From Xanthobacteraceae bacterium (GTDB lineage Bacteria; Pseudomonadota; Alphaproteobacteria; Rhizobiales; Xanthobacteraceae): DNA of 64,000 bases. The translations under genes were made by a program, and so were the position numbers. The notes under the pieces are model-generated. The model was not told the DNA's origin. It was given only the letters and a program-made list of their open reading frames with translations, and did not search any database. The DNA is taken from assembly GCA_022844485.1 (NCBI GenBank), contig JALHLQ010000004.1, positions 1 to 64,000 on the forward strand, written 5' to 3'. Positions within the stretch are counted from its first letter, which is position 1. Each line of letters opens with the position of its first letter. This document shows positions 1 to 7,939 of the stretch, piece by piece.

Positions 1-472
1 GCTGCGATTTCCAGCTCGGCAGGGCAAACGGGTCGCGCGCGCCGGCGCCCGGCGCGGGTGCGGACGCGCGTTCGGCGCGCTTGTCGGCGGTCGCGGCCGC
101 GCGGGCGATGCTGCGCTTCTTCTCCGGCTTCTTTGTTTCTTTCGGCGGCTCCGGCTTCGGGGGCGGCAGCATCGCGAGTTCCGGCTCGGGCGCCGGCGGG
201 TCGGGCGGAATCTCGACTTTTTCGATCGGCTTTGGCGGCTCCGGTTCAGGCTCGGCTTCGGCGGATTGGACCGTGTCCGGAGGCACTTCGGTCGGCGTGA
301 TCTCGGGAGCGGCCGCGACCGGCGCAAGCTCGAGCATGATCACCGGCGCATTGGCCAGCAGATCGGAATCGTCGCTCCAGCGCGCCAGCAGCGCGGCCGC
401 GCCGCCGGCATGCAGGCCGACCGCGAGCGCCAGGCACGCTCCCCACCGCAGGGTTTCGGCGCCGCGCATCAT
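1..472 (-). CDS. tonB: TonB energy-transducing protein, C-terminus beyond window
   Basis: Periplasm-spanning protein that passes proton-motive energy from ExbBD to outer-membrane receptors. Reading leftwards from ATG at 472 gives an open frame of about 157 codons to the window edge. It has one N-terminal membrane anchor (about residues 11-31, beginning WGACLALAVGL), then a long Pro/Glu and Pro/Lys region (EPEPEPPKPIEK, PPPKPEPPKETKKPEKK), the classic TonB spacer. The conserved C-terminal receptor-binding domain lies outside the window. The ATG overlaps the exbD stop (ATGA), so the two are translationally coupled. The anchor, spacer and exbBD context make the assignment firm. Confidence 0.9.
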   Translation of the reverse strand, partial: MMRGAETLRWGACLALAVGLHAGGAAALLARWSDDSDLLANAPVIMLELAPVAAAPEITPTEVPPDTVQSAEAEPEPEPPKPIEKVEIPPDPPAPEPELAMLPPPKPEPPKETKKPEKKRSIARAAATADKRAERASAPAPGAGARDPFALPSWKSQ

Positions 473-897
473 GGCGTCACCTTCTCCGCTTCGAGCCCGA
501 CCAGCGCCACATGCAGATAGCCGGCGCTACGCAAATCGTTCATCAGCGACATCAGCTCGCCGTAAGGCACCGTCTTGTCGGCGCGCACGAAGACGCGCTG
601 CTGCTTGTCGCCCGCGGTCGCCCGGTCGAGCGCGCCGGCGAGCGTGCCGCGGCTTATCGCGTCGTTGTCGAGCGCGACGCTGAGGTCCTGCTTGAGCGTC
701 AGGAACAGCGGCTTGTCCGGGCGCTGCGCGCGCTCGGCATTGGCGGAGGGCAGGTCGACCGAGATGTCCACGGTCGCCAGCGGCGCCGCGATCATGAAGA
801 TGATCAGCAGCACCAGCATCACGTCGATGAACGGCGTGACGTTGATCTCGTGCACTTCGCCGAGCTCGTCGCTGCCATGGTCGAGGCGAACGCTCAT
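469..897 (-). CDS. exbD: Biopolymer transport protein ExbD
   Basis: Inner-membrane proton-channel subunit of the TonB motor, 142 residues, a normal length. One transmembrane helix at about residues 21-42 carries the signature NVTPFIDVMLVLLIIFM with the essential proton-binding Asp at position 25. The rest is the periplasmic domain, ending in the typical YGELMSLMNDLRSAGY and VALVGLE segments. It starts 6 bp after the exbB stop and overlaps tonB by 4 bp, giving the order exbB-exbD-tonB on the minus strand. Confidence 0.96.
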   Translation of the reverse strand: MSVRLDHGSDELGEVHEINVTPFIDVMLVLLIIFMIAAPLATVDISVDLPSANAERAQRPDKPLFLTLKQDLSVALDNDAISRGTLAGALDRATAGDKQQRVFVRADKTVPYGELMSLMNDLRSAGYLHVALVGLEAEKVTP

Positions 898-903
898 CGT
901 GGT

Positions 904-1983
904 CTACTCGGCGGCGACCGGCCTGCGGCCGCGTTGAAAGGCGCCGCGATCGAGATCGCGGCTGATGATGCGCAGGATCGCGGCCGAGGCATCGGCATGC
1001 TGGGCGCGGTACCCGGCGGTCCAGCGCGAGAACATATTATACATCACCACCGCCGGAATGGCCGCCACTAGGCCGAGTGCGGTGGCGAGCAATGCCTCGG
1101 CGATGCCGGGCGCGACCACCGCGAGGTTGGTGGTGTGCGCCTTCGAGATGCCGATGAAGCTGTTCATGATGCCCCAGACGGTGCCGAACAGGCCGACGAA
1201 GGGCGCGGTGGCGCCGATGGTCGCGAGAATGCCGGTGCCGCGGATCATCTGCCGGCCGGCGGCCGCCTCCAGCCGTTCCAGCCGCGAAACGATGCGTTCC
1301 TTCACGCCGTCGGGCGACAAGGTGTCGGCTGACAATTTGAGTTCCGCATCGGCGGCGGCGATCAATGCGCCGGCGCCGCTGCTGTCACGGCTGCTCTGGC
1401 TCACTTCGCTCCACGCGCGTGCCTGATCGAGCACGTCGAGCGCGCGCCGCATCCGCCGCCGCGCCACCATGAGTTCGATCGCCTTGGCGAACCAGATGGT
1501 CCAGGTCAGCACCGACGCGAAGGCAAGTCCGATCATCACTGCCTTCACGACCAGATCGGCCGCCATGAACATGCCCCAGGGCGACAGGTCGCGCGGGAGT
1601 TTGAGAAGCGTGTCCGCGCTGGGCGTGGGTGCCGTGGATTCAGGCGGCGCGATGACCGGGGCGGCCTGTGGCGCAGGGCTTTCCGCCGCCGTCGCAGCCG
1701 GCGCGGGCTGTGGGGCGGGGCTTGCCGGGGCGGCCTGCGGCGCCGGGCTTTCCGCTGCCGTCTCAACCGGCGCGGGCTGTGGGGTGGGGCTTACCGGGGC
1801 GGCCGGCGGCGCGGGAGTTGTCGTTGCGGTCTCTGGCGCGGGGCTGGTCGGCGCGGTCGCGGCAGGCGGCGCGGTTTGCGGCGTCTGCGCGGACGCAGGG
1901 ACGGGCAGCATCAAAGCGGCGGCCAATAAAGCGGCCAGCCGCCAGCGCTGCGAAATGCAAGAAAGCCTGCTCATGTCGTTCAT
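904..1983 (-). CDS. exbB: ExbB, MotA/TolQ/ExbB proton channel, with repetitive N-terminal extension
   Basis: Proton-channel subunit of the TonB-ExbB-ExbD complex, 359 residues. A signal-like segment (about 12-32) is followed by about 90 residues of Pro/Ala-rich sequence containing two copies of a 23-residue repeat. Three transmembrane segments come next, with the MotA/TolQ/ExbB signature [21 protein letters not shown] and, near the C-terminus, a helix with [20 protein letters not shown]. Such periplasmic N-terminal extensions occur in alphaproteobacterial ExbB. An in-frame Met at residue 4 is an alternative start. A 52-bp promoter gap with a degenerate iron-box-like sequence separates it from the upstream PepSY gene. 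Confidence 0.95.
   Translation of the reverse strand: MNDMSRLSCISQRWRLAALLAAALMLPVPASAQTPQTAPPAATAPTSPAPETATTTPAPPAAPVSPTPQPAPVETAAESPAPQAAPASPAPQPAPAATAAESPAPQAAPVIAPPESTAPTPSADTLLKLPRDLSPWGMFMAADLVVKAVMIGLAFASVLTWTIWFAKAIELMVARRRMRRALDVLDQARAWSEVSQSSRDSSGAGALIAAADAELKLSADTLSPDGVKERIVSRLERLEAAAGRQMIRGTGILATIGATAPFVGLFGTVWGIMNSFIGISKAHTTNLAVVAPGIAEALLATALGLVAAIPAVVMYNMFSRWTAGYRAQHADASAAILRIISRDLDRGAFQRGRRPVAAE
1656..1793. repeat. Two 69-bp tandem repeats inside exbB
   Basis: Two adjacent 69-bp units (period seen between 1656, 1725 and 1794) encode a 23-residue Ala/Pro/Glu repeat in the ExbB N-terminal extension. They differ at several third positions. The unit length is a multiple of three, so copy number can change without a frameshift. 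Confidence 0.85.
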
Positions 1984-2018
1984 CGTCCCTTATTTCCGGC
2001 CGTGCGCCTAATGTAACA

Positions 2019-2034
2019 TTATAACAAATTCTAA
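2019..2034 (-). promoter_or_regulatory. Degenerate ICE-like inverted repeat upstream of exbB
   Basis: TTATAA, a 4-bp spacer and TTCTAA lie 36-51 bp upstream of the exbB start, in the only gap before the tonB operon. It resembles the TTAGAA-N3-TTCTAA iron box found perfectly at 3319-3333, but with a longer spacer and one arm mismatch. An overlapping palindrome, TAATGTAACATTA (2009-2021), and a TATAAT on the minus strand mark the probable core promoter. Confidence 0.4.
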
Positions 2035-2035
2035 G

Positions 2036-3205
2036 TCATTCCGCCGGCCGCAGTTCGGGGGCCCGCAGGGCTTCGAGCTGCTTGCGGCCGGCGCGCCGGC
2101 GCAGCCACATGATGATGCCGGTCACCGCAAAAATGGGCGGAAACACGCCCGTCAGGAACACGATCACGGCCCAGACCGGCCCGCTGTGGCTGCCCTCGTG
2201 AATCCAGCGGATCCAGGAGGCGGCGCGGTCGCCCGATTGCGGCGCCGGCGCGAGCGCGGCCTGACCGGCGCGGTCGTCCACCATCACCGTGACGTTCTCA
2301 TATTCGCTGCGCGCCATCTGCACGCGCCAGGCCGGGCCCGCGCCGCGTTCGCCGCGCGCCTCGACCGGAAGGAACAGCATCGCCGGCTTGGCATCCGGCG
2401 CGGCCTGGCGGGCCAATTCGAGCGCGCGCTCCGGCGTCAGCACGATCTGGCGCGCCACCGTTCCGGCAAAGCCGCGTGGACCTTGCGGATTCATCGGCGC
2501 GATCGACGACATCGCTTGGCGCGCGGTCTGCGGGAACGACAGGTAGATGCCGGTGAGCGACACCACGGCGAGCGGGATCGCGATCCAGAAGCCGAGCATG
2601 TTGTGCAGATTGAAGGTGAAGCGCGGCGAGCGCGTCCAGCGCAGGGCGCGCAGCAAGCTACCATTGCGCGGCCACCACAGCCAGATGCCGGTCAGCGACA
2701 GGATCAGCATGCCGACGCCGGCCCAGCCGACGATCTGGCGCCCGGAGTATTCGGGGATTGTCAGGTTTTCGTGGAATATGTGCAGGAAGCCGATGAACGA
2801 CGTGCGGAATTCCATCACGTCGAGCACTTTCGCGGTCGGCGGATCAAGAAACACGGTGACGAAACGCGGGCGCGTACCGGGCGCCGCGTTCTCATGCGCG
2901 CGCGTGACCACACGCACCGGATAGCCCGGCTCTTCCGGATAGCGCATCCCGGTGGCGCGCAGGTCGCCCGGCTGTCCGGCAACGGCTTCGCCGGCCTTGG
3001 CGAGATAGACCGACGGCGGCTGCGCCACCTCGGGGCCGGTCACCGCATAGCGGTGCGGGCTGATGATCGCGTCGATGTCGTCATGCCAGACCAGCAGGGC
3101 GCCGGAGATCGAGATCGGCACCAGCAGCACGGCCAGGCCGACGCCGATCCACAAATGCACATTGAGCCAGAGGCGGCGAAGCACCGCCGCACGCGTTTCC
3201 GTCAT
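2036..3205 (-). CDS. piuB: PepSY-domain membrane protein, PiuB-like
   Basis: Inner-membrane protein of the PepSY-associated TM helix family, 389 residues. PiuB-like members sit with siderophore receptors and are proposed to reduce or release imported iron. Membrane segments are visible near the N-terminus (WLNVHLWIGVGLAVLLVPIS, SGALLVWHDD), mid-protein (FHENLTIPEYSGRQIVGWAGVGM, LTGIWLWWPRN), after LHNMLGFWIAIPLAVVSLTGIYL and at the C-terminus. Conserved His residues in VHLWIG, HIFHENL, LHNMLG and HEGSHSG are potential haem ligands. The longer ORF could begin at 3277, but ATG 3205 has AAGGGG about 9 bp upstream and begins at the conserved region. It is divergent from the receptor. Confidence 0.85.
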   Translation of the reverse strand: MTETRAAVLRRLWLNVHLWIGVGLAVLLVPISISGALLVWHDDIDAIISPHRYAVTGPEVAQPPSVYLAKAGEAVAGQPGDLRATGMRYPEEPGYPVRVVTRAHENAAPGTRPRFVTVFLDPPTAKVLDVMEFRTSFIGFLHIFHENLTIPEYSGRQIVGWAGVGMLILSLTGIWLWWPRNGSLLRALRWTRSPRFTFNLHNMLGFWIAIPLAVVSLTGIYLSFPQTARQAMSSIAPMNPQGPRGFAGTVARQIVLTPERALELARQAAPDAKPAMLFLPVEARGERGAGPAWRVQMARSEYENVTVMVDDRAGQAALAPAPQSGDRAASWIRWIHEGSHSGPVWAVIVFLTGVFPPIFAVTGIIMWLRRRAGRKQLEALRAPELRPAE

Positions 3206-3318
3206 TGCCGGCGCCCCTTGGGTTCGATCGGCAAGGTATAGCGGCCCCGGATCAGGCACGAAATAGAAAACAGCCACCTGTCCAAAGATTATAAGTATTC
3301 CAAACAGTATATATCAGT

Positions 3319-3333
3319 TTAGAAGTGTTCTAA
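3319..3333. promoter_or_regulatory. Irr/ICE-type iron box in the divergent piuB-receptor promoter
   Basis: TTAGAAGTGTTCTAA is a perfect 6-3-6 inverted repeat. From memory this is the form of the iron-control element bound by Irr in Bradyrhizobium and relatives. It lies 113 bp from the piuB start and 128 bp from the receptor start and could serve both promoters. Confidence 0.75.
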
Positions 3334-3402
3334 TTCTATAGTTGTGTTGATATATCAATCAGTTCTTGACCACGAATACATATCGTGTTTCCAAATATAG
3401 CC

Positions 3403-3423
3403 TAATAATCACAATGATTATTA
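3403..3423. promoter_or_regulatory. Perfect 9-3-9 AT-rich palindrome upstream of receptor gene
   Basis: Arms TAATAATCA and TGATTATTA are separated by 3 bp, 38 bp before the ATG at 3462. Its AT-rich dyad form is like Fur-family operators, but the owner is unknown. Its position argues that the receptor starts at 3462 and not at the more upstream TTG (3366). Confidence 0.65.
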
Positions 3424-3461
3424 TGGCTCTAAAGTATAATAATCAAGCAGGGGCTGTAAAG

Positions 3462-5783
3462 ATGAGCCATGTAGCGTCAAGTATTGAAGCGGACCCTTTC
3501 AGTCATCGCGGCTGCGTCCCGCAAGTCCTGCAAAGCGCCGACGGAGCAATCCGCGTTCAAATTTCCAGCCGGGCGCGGCTGCATACGGCGGTAAGCTTGG
3601 CGTCGCTGATGGCGGCCTCCACGGCGGTGGCGCAAGACGGCGGCCTCCAACTCCCCACTATCGACGTCTCCGGCGCCCAGGGCGGCGGCTACCAGGCCAC
3701 CCAGCAGTCCATCACGCGCCTGCCGGTTCCGCTGCTCGATACGCCGCAGAACGTCAACGTCGTGATCCAGCAGGTCATCCGCGACCAGCGCGCCGTCTCG
3801 ATGGAAGATGCGCTGCGCAATATTCCCGGCATCACCTTCAGCGCGGGCGAGGGCGGCCAGCAGGGCGACGCTCCGTTCATCCGCGGCCAGGCCGCGCGCG
3901 GCGACATCTTCCGCGACGGCATGCGGGATCCGGGCTGGTACACCCGCGACTTGTTCAATATCGACCGGGTCGAGGTCTATAAGGGCCCGTCCGCCTTCGC
4001 CTTCGGACGCGGCGCCACCGGCGGCGCGATCAACAACGTCAGCAAGACGGCGAACGGCGCCACCTTCGCGGAAACCACCGCGACAGGATCGAGCGCGGGC
4101 GGATATCGCGTCGACGCCGACGCGAGCGGCAAGACCGGCCGGATCGCCGGACGCGTGGCGGCGCTCTATCAGGACCTCGATACGGCCGACCGCGACAATG
4201 TGTGGACCAAGCGATGGGGCATCGCTCCCTCGATCACCGTGGACATCATGGAGCGCACCAAGGCCTCCCTGAACTACGTCTATCAGGGCGAGGAAAGCAT
4301 CCCCGACTACGGTCATCCGTGGCGGCCTGCGCCCAACGCCAACGTTTCGACCGGTGCGGTGACTGGCGGCTATAACGGCAACGGCTCGGCGGTCACGCCG
4401 GTACAGGTCCCGCGCAGCAACTGGTACGGTTTCACGAGTGGCGCCCTGCGCGATCTGGTGCAGACCGACACCCATATCGTTACCGCAAAGCTCGAGCATG
4501 AGTTCAGCGATGCGCTCAAGCTCAGCAACGCGACGCGCTATCTGTGGGTCGGCCGCATGGCGCGGCCGACGGCGCCGCGCACGCTCAATACTGCGGCAGG
4601 CAGTTCGACGATCCCGGCCGGTTATCCCGAGGATCAGATGACGATCGGGCGGCAGCACTTCGAAACCAGCACCGACAACCAGATGATCGCGAACCAGACC
4701 GATCTGGTCGCGAAATTCAACACCGGCACCTTCAGCCACACGCTTGTTGGCGGCGTCGAGGTGGCGCATGAAGATCGCAGCCAGTCGCGCTGGAATCTTT
4801 GTTATCCGGCGACCGGCGGCAGCACGCCGGCGGGCGCTCCGGTCTGCCGCACCAGCCTTTGGTCGCCCGATGCGGGCGCGTCGTCTGGCTCGTACTTCGT
4901 GCAGAACGCGCCGAACCGGACCAAACAGGACACGATCGCCGTCTATGCGTCCGATCAGGTTAAGCTCAACCGGTACTTCGAGGTGCTCGGCGCTGCCCGC
5001 TTCGACAAGTTCCGGACCGACTACACGTCCGGCACAACGAACCTGTCGGCCAGCGACGACCTGTTCAGCTGGCGTCTCGGCACGGTCTACCATCCGGTGC
5101 CCAACGCCAGCCTCTGGACGGCCTATGGCGTCTCCTACAATCCGTCGGCAGAACTCGGCACGCTGTCCAGCGGCAACATGAGCCTCGATCCGGAAAAGAA
5201 CGATACGCTCGAGGGCGGCGTGAAATGGGACACCATGGGCGGGCGGCTCAGCCTGAGCGCGACCGTCTACCAGACGTACAAGCTGAACATGCGTGTGGCG
5301 AACGATCCCTCGCTGCCGAACGCGCAGCAGGTGCAGGTCCTAGACGGCAAGGCACGCGTTTCAGGCCTCGAACTCGGCGCGCTCGGCCAGCTTACCGACA
5401 AGTGGAACGTCACGGCCGGCTACGCCTATACGGATTCGGAAATCGAGAGCAGCACCAACGCGGCGGAGCGCGGCAAGCAGCTTCCCAATACGCCGCCGCA
5501 CGCGTTTACGCTGTGGAGCACTTACGACATCACGCGGGCATGGACAGTGGGAGGCGGCGCGTACTACGCGTCCGACGACTACGCCAACACGACGAACACG
5601 CAATATGTGCAGGCCTATTGGCGGTTCGACGCGATGACGAGCTACAAGGTGACCGAGAAAGTGACCCTGCAGCTCAACATCTACAATCTCACCGACGAGT
5701 TCTATTACGCGCAATATTACGGCGGTCACGCGGTGCCCGCCGCCGGCCGCTACGCGACCCTGTCGCTGAGGGCAGCCTGGTAA
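3462..5783 (+). CDS. TonB-dependent siderophore receptor, Fiu/PiuA type
   Basis: Outer-membrane gated porin for ferric (probably catecholate-type) siderophores, 773 residues from ATG 3462, which has GCAGGGG about 10 bp upstream. An unusually long 38-residue N-terminal region precedes the signal-peptide core (TAVSLASLMAASTAVAQ, cleavage near residue 57). A TonB-box-like LPTIDVSG follows at 64-71, then the plug (DTPQNVNVV, MEDALRNIPGI, FIRGQAARGDIFRDG, VEVYKGPSAFAFGRGATGGAINNVSK), a long beta-barrel, and a C-terminus ending YATLSLRAAW with the usual terminal aromatic. FRDGMRDPGWYTRDLFNID is characteristic of Fiu/PiuA receptors. piuC follows on the same strand. Confidence 0.93.
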   Translation: MSHVASSIEADPFSHRGCVPQVLQSADGAIRVQISSRARLHTAVSLASLMAASTAVAQDGGLQLPTIDVSGAQGGGYQATQQSITRLPVPLLDTPQNVNVVIQQVIRDQRAVSMEDALRNIPGITFSAGEGGQQGDAPFIRGQAARGDIFRDGMRDPGWYTRDLFNIDRVEVYKGPSAFAFGRGATGGAINNVSKTANGATFAETTATGSSAGGYRVDADASGKTGRIAGRVAALYQDLDTADRDNVWTKRWGIAPSITVDIMERTKASLNYVYQGEESIPDYGHPWRPAPNANVSTGAVTGGYNGNGSAVTPVQVPRSNWYGFTSGALRDLVQTDTHIVTAKLEHEFSDALKLSNATRYLWVGRMARPTAPRTLNTAAGSSTIPAGYPEDQMTIGRQHFETSTDNQMIANQTDLVAKFNTGTFSHTLVGGVEVAHEDRSQSRWNLCYPATGGSTPAGAPVCRTSLWSPDAGASSGSYFVQNAPNRTKQDTIAVYASDQVKLNRYFEVLGAARFDKFRTDYTSGTTNLSASDDLFSWRLGTVYHPVPNASLWTAYGVSYNPSAELGTLSSGNMSLDPEKNDTLEGGVKWDTMGGRLSLSATVYQTYKLNMRVANDPSLPNAQQVQVLDGKARVSGLELGALGQLTDKWNVTAGYAYTDSEIESSTNAAERGKQLPNTPPHAFTLWSTYDITRAWTVGGGAYYASDDYANTTNTQYVQAYWRFDAMTSYKVTEKVTLQLNIYNLTDEFYYAQYYGGHAVPAAGRYATLSLRAAW

Positions 5784-5811
5784 CGAAGAGCTTGAGCCTC
5801 AAACTCGGCGC

Positions 5812-5843
5812 TCGCACGTCATCCGTCACCGGACGATGTGCGA
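5812..5843. terminator. Imperfect stem-loop between receptor and piuC
   Basis: Arms TCGCACGTCATCC and GGACGATGTGCGA pair at 11 of 13 positions around a short loop, 29 bp after the receptor stop. ATTTTTG follows about 7 bp later. It may partly terminate or protect the receptor mRNA before piuC. Confidence 0.45.
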
Positions 5844-5892
5844 GCCGCCATTTTTGAGCGGTGAAGCGATTGAGCGAGCGGAGTATTAGGTC

Positions 5893-6573
5893 ATGATGGT
5901 GCACATTCCGAAGGTGCTGACGCCCGAGCAGGTGGCGCGTTGCCGAGCGGTGATGGAAAAGGCCGCCTGGGTCGACGGCCGCGTCACCGCCGGCCATCAG
6001 TCGGCGCAGGTGAAGAACAACCTGCAACTGCCGGAAGGCACGCCGGAGGCGCGCGAGCTCGGCGACATGGTGCTCGACGCGCTTGGGCGCAACAATCTGT
6101 TCATGTCGGCGGTGTTGCCCAAGCAGGTGTTCCCGCCTTTGTTCAACCGCTACGACGCCGGCATGACCTTCGGCGCCCATGTCGACAATTCGATCAGGGG
6201 CATTCCGGGCACGCCGTTCCGCATCCGCACCGACGTGTCATCGACATTGTTCATTTCGGGCCCGGACGACTACGACGGCGGTGAGTTGGTGGTGGAGGAC
6301 ACTTACGGCAGTCATTCGGTGAAGCTGCCGGCCGGCGACATGATCGTCTATCCGGCCACCTCGCTGCACCACGTGACGCCGATCACGCGCGGCTCGCGCA
6401 TCGCCTCGTTCTTCTGGACGCAGAGCATGATCCGCGACGAAAACAGACGCTCGCTGCTGTTCGACATGGACATGGCGATCATCAAGCTCGCGCGCGATCA
6501 TCCGGAGCACGCGTCGGTGGTGGAGTTGACCTCAGTTTACCATAACCTCCTGCGCCAGTGGGCGGAGATGTAG
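5893..6573 (+). CDS. piuC: PKHD-type Fe(II)/2-oxoglutarate oxygenase, PiuC/YbiX-like
   Basis: Cytoplasmic non-haem iron oxygenase commonly encoded beside Fiu/PiuA receptors; its substrate is not established. It has 226 residues, the usual length. The Fe(II) ligands are visible as H96 and D98 (FGAHVDNS) and the distal His in [11 protein letters not shown] (159/160), followed by the 2-oxoglutarate-binding Arg about ten residues later (GSRIASFFW). The PKHD start MVHIPKVL is present; ATG 5893 and ATG 5896 are both possible. It lies about 110 bp after the receptor gene and probably shares its transcript. Confidence 0.93.
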   Translation: MMVHIPKVLTPEQVARCRAVMEKAAWVDGRVTAGHQSAQVKNNLQLPEGTPEARELGDMVLDALGRNNLFMSAVLPKQVFPPLFNRYDAGMTFGAHVDNSIRGIPGTPFRIRTDVSSTLFISGPDDYDGGELVVEDTYGSHSVKLPAGDMIVYPATSLHHVTPITRGSRIASFFWTQSMIRDENRRSLLFDMDMAIIKLARDHPEHASVVELTSVYHNLLRQWAEM

Positions 6574-6673
6574 CGCACGCGAATTTTACGCTAGGGCAGA
6601 TTGCTCGGACCCCGTTTTGTCGGCATCGTCCGCGCGGCTGGCACGCGCCAGAAAGCAATCAAGGAATTTGCCG

Positions 6674-7198
6674 ATGCCCTTTACGATGTCCCAAGCCTCC
6701 CTGCCGGCGTTCGAGATCGGTCTCACCGCATTGTCGGGCGTGCTCGACAAAGCGGCCGCTCATATGGCGGCCAAGAAGGTCGATCCTTCGGTTCTGCTCG
6801 GCTGGCGGCTGGCGCCGGACATGTTCGCGCTCACCCGCCAAGTGCAGGTGGCCTGCGATATGGCGAAGAACGGCGGAGCCCGGCTCGCTGGCGTCGAGCC
6901 GCCCAAATTCGAGGACACCGAGACGACGCTCGCCGAGGTCCAGGAACGGATCGCCAAGACGCTGGCCTTCCTGAAGACGCTGGACCGGCAGACGATCGAC
7001 GGTGCGGCAGAGCGCGAGATCGTCTTTCCGCTCGGCGGCCAGAACAAGGGCCAGATGTCCGGCGCCGACTATTTGAACCACTTCGTGATGCCCAACTTCT
7101 ATTTCCACCTGACCGCGGCCTATGCGATCGCGCGCAATTGCGGGGTCGGTCTCGGTAAGTTGGATTATCTCGGGGCCATCCCGCTCAAGCGCGTTTGA
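6674..7198 (+). CDS. DUF1993 family protein
   Basis: 174-residue soluble protein of the DUF1993 (DinB-like helical) family; function unknown. It begins MPFTMSQASLPAFEIGL, as members typically do, and has the family-like segments ADYLNHFVMPNFYFHLTAAYAI and LDYLGAIP at its C-terminus. ATG 6674 is chosen over the longer reading from 6617 because AAGGAA lies 7-8 bp upstream and homology would begin here. It stands alone after piuC and before a strong bidirectional terminator; involvement in iron uptake is only positional. Confidence 0.8.
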   Translation: MPFTMSQASLPAFEIGLTALSGVLDKAAAHMAAKKVDPSVLLGWRLAPDMFALTRQVQVACDMAKNGGARLAGVEPPKFEDTETTLAEVQERIAKTLAFLKTLDRQTIDGAAEREIVFPLGGQNKGQMSGADYLNHFVMPNFYFHLTAAYAIARNCGVGLGKLDYLGAIPLKRV

Positions 7199-7214
7199 AA
7201 GAGCAAAAACAAAA

Positions 7215-7243
7215 CCGCCCCGCCGGGAAGGCGGGGCGGCTTT
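7215..7243. terminator. Bidirectional rho-independent terminator
   Basis: A perfect 10-bp GC stem (CCGCCCCGCC / GGCGGGGCGG) with loop GGGAA, flanked by an A-rich tract on the left and CTTT on the right. It separates the DUF1993 gene from the convergent minus-strand gene. Confidence 0.85.
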
Positions 7244-7266
7244 GAAGCGCTGCCGTGGTGTGTGTC

Positions 7267-7770
7267 TCAGTAGCGGTAGGAAACCACGTCGCGGCCGCCG
7301 TGGCGCCGGCCGTCCGGACCGCAGTTGCAGTCCACGCCGCGCACTTGGCGCCGCTCGACCACGCGGGTGGTCGTGCCGGGAGCATAGCGGTTGACCACCT
7401 CGCGGCGGTGCACCTCGCGTACCTTGTTGGTGACGTTGACCCGGTGCAGGACGACGTCCTTCACCACCGTGTTGGTGCGGTGAACGACCACTTCCCGGTT
7501 GATGACCGGACGGACGTGCACGACCAATCGGTTTTCCTGCTCGAGCCGGGTGTTGCCGCGGACGACGCGGGTGTGGTTGACCACGCGCTCGCGGGTCACC
7601 ACGCGGGGGGCGGCGCGCACGGTGCGCCGCGTGTTGTATTGGTGGTCCGGGCGCATACAGTTACACACGCTGTCCCAGCGCATGCCTGCCGCCTGAACCG
7701 GTTGGGTATCGAAGCCCGCCAGCCCGAAGACGAGCAGGGCACCGTAGAAAACCTTTGCCAGATGTTTCAT
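7267..7770 (-). CDS. Secreted Arg/Val-rich protein of unknown function
   Basis: 167 residues. A signal peptide (MKHLAKVFYGALLVFGLAG, cleavage near PVQA-AG) precedes a mature part rich in Arg, Val and His with repeated short motifs of the form RVVxR and VVxH. Two Cys pairs (CNC near residue 36 and CNC near the C-terminus) could form disulfides or bind metal. The longer ORF could begin at 7791, but ATG 7770 begins the signal peptide directly and has GGGGCG upstream. I do not recognise a family; it is probably a periplasmic or surface protein of restricted distribution. Confidence 0.7.
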   Translation of the reverse strand: MKHLAKVFYGALLVFGLAGFDTQPVQAAGMRWDSVCNCMRPDHQYNTRRTVRAAPRVVTRERVVNHTRVVRGNTRLEQENRLVVHVRPVINREVVVHRTNTVVKDVVLHRVNVTNKVREVHRREVVNRYAPGTTTRVVERRQVRGVDCNCGPDGRRHGGRDVVSYRY

Positions 7771-7888
7771 GCTCAACGCCCCGTTAACCATGTAAGTTAA
7801 GCTACTACCTTATCTTTTCCGCATTAACCATATTTGTAAAGCATTAATTAACCAATTCCGCCGCAGTTCCCGCCTGACGTGACAAAAA

Positions 7889-7920
7889 AGCCTCGGGCCG
7901 GAGTCCGAGGCTGTTTTTTT
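7889..7920. terminator. Bidirectional rho-independent terminator ending the ABC operon
   Basis: Stem AGCCTCGG / CCGAGGCT with T7 to the right and A6 to the left. For the minus-strand ABC operon ending at 7940 it gives a hairpin plus U-run. The rest of 7771-7939 is AT-rich and holds the upstream region of the secreted-protein gene. Confidence 0.88.
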
Positions 7921-7939
7921 GTATTTTCAGTATCTTAGA

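Noticed and set aside
3477..5093. 538-codon open frame antisense to the siderophore receptor
   Set aside because: Long antisense frames are common in high-GC genes; the sequence is Arg/Ala/Gly-rich with no domain, and the sense gene is certain.
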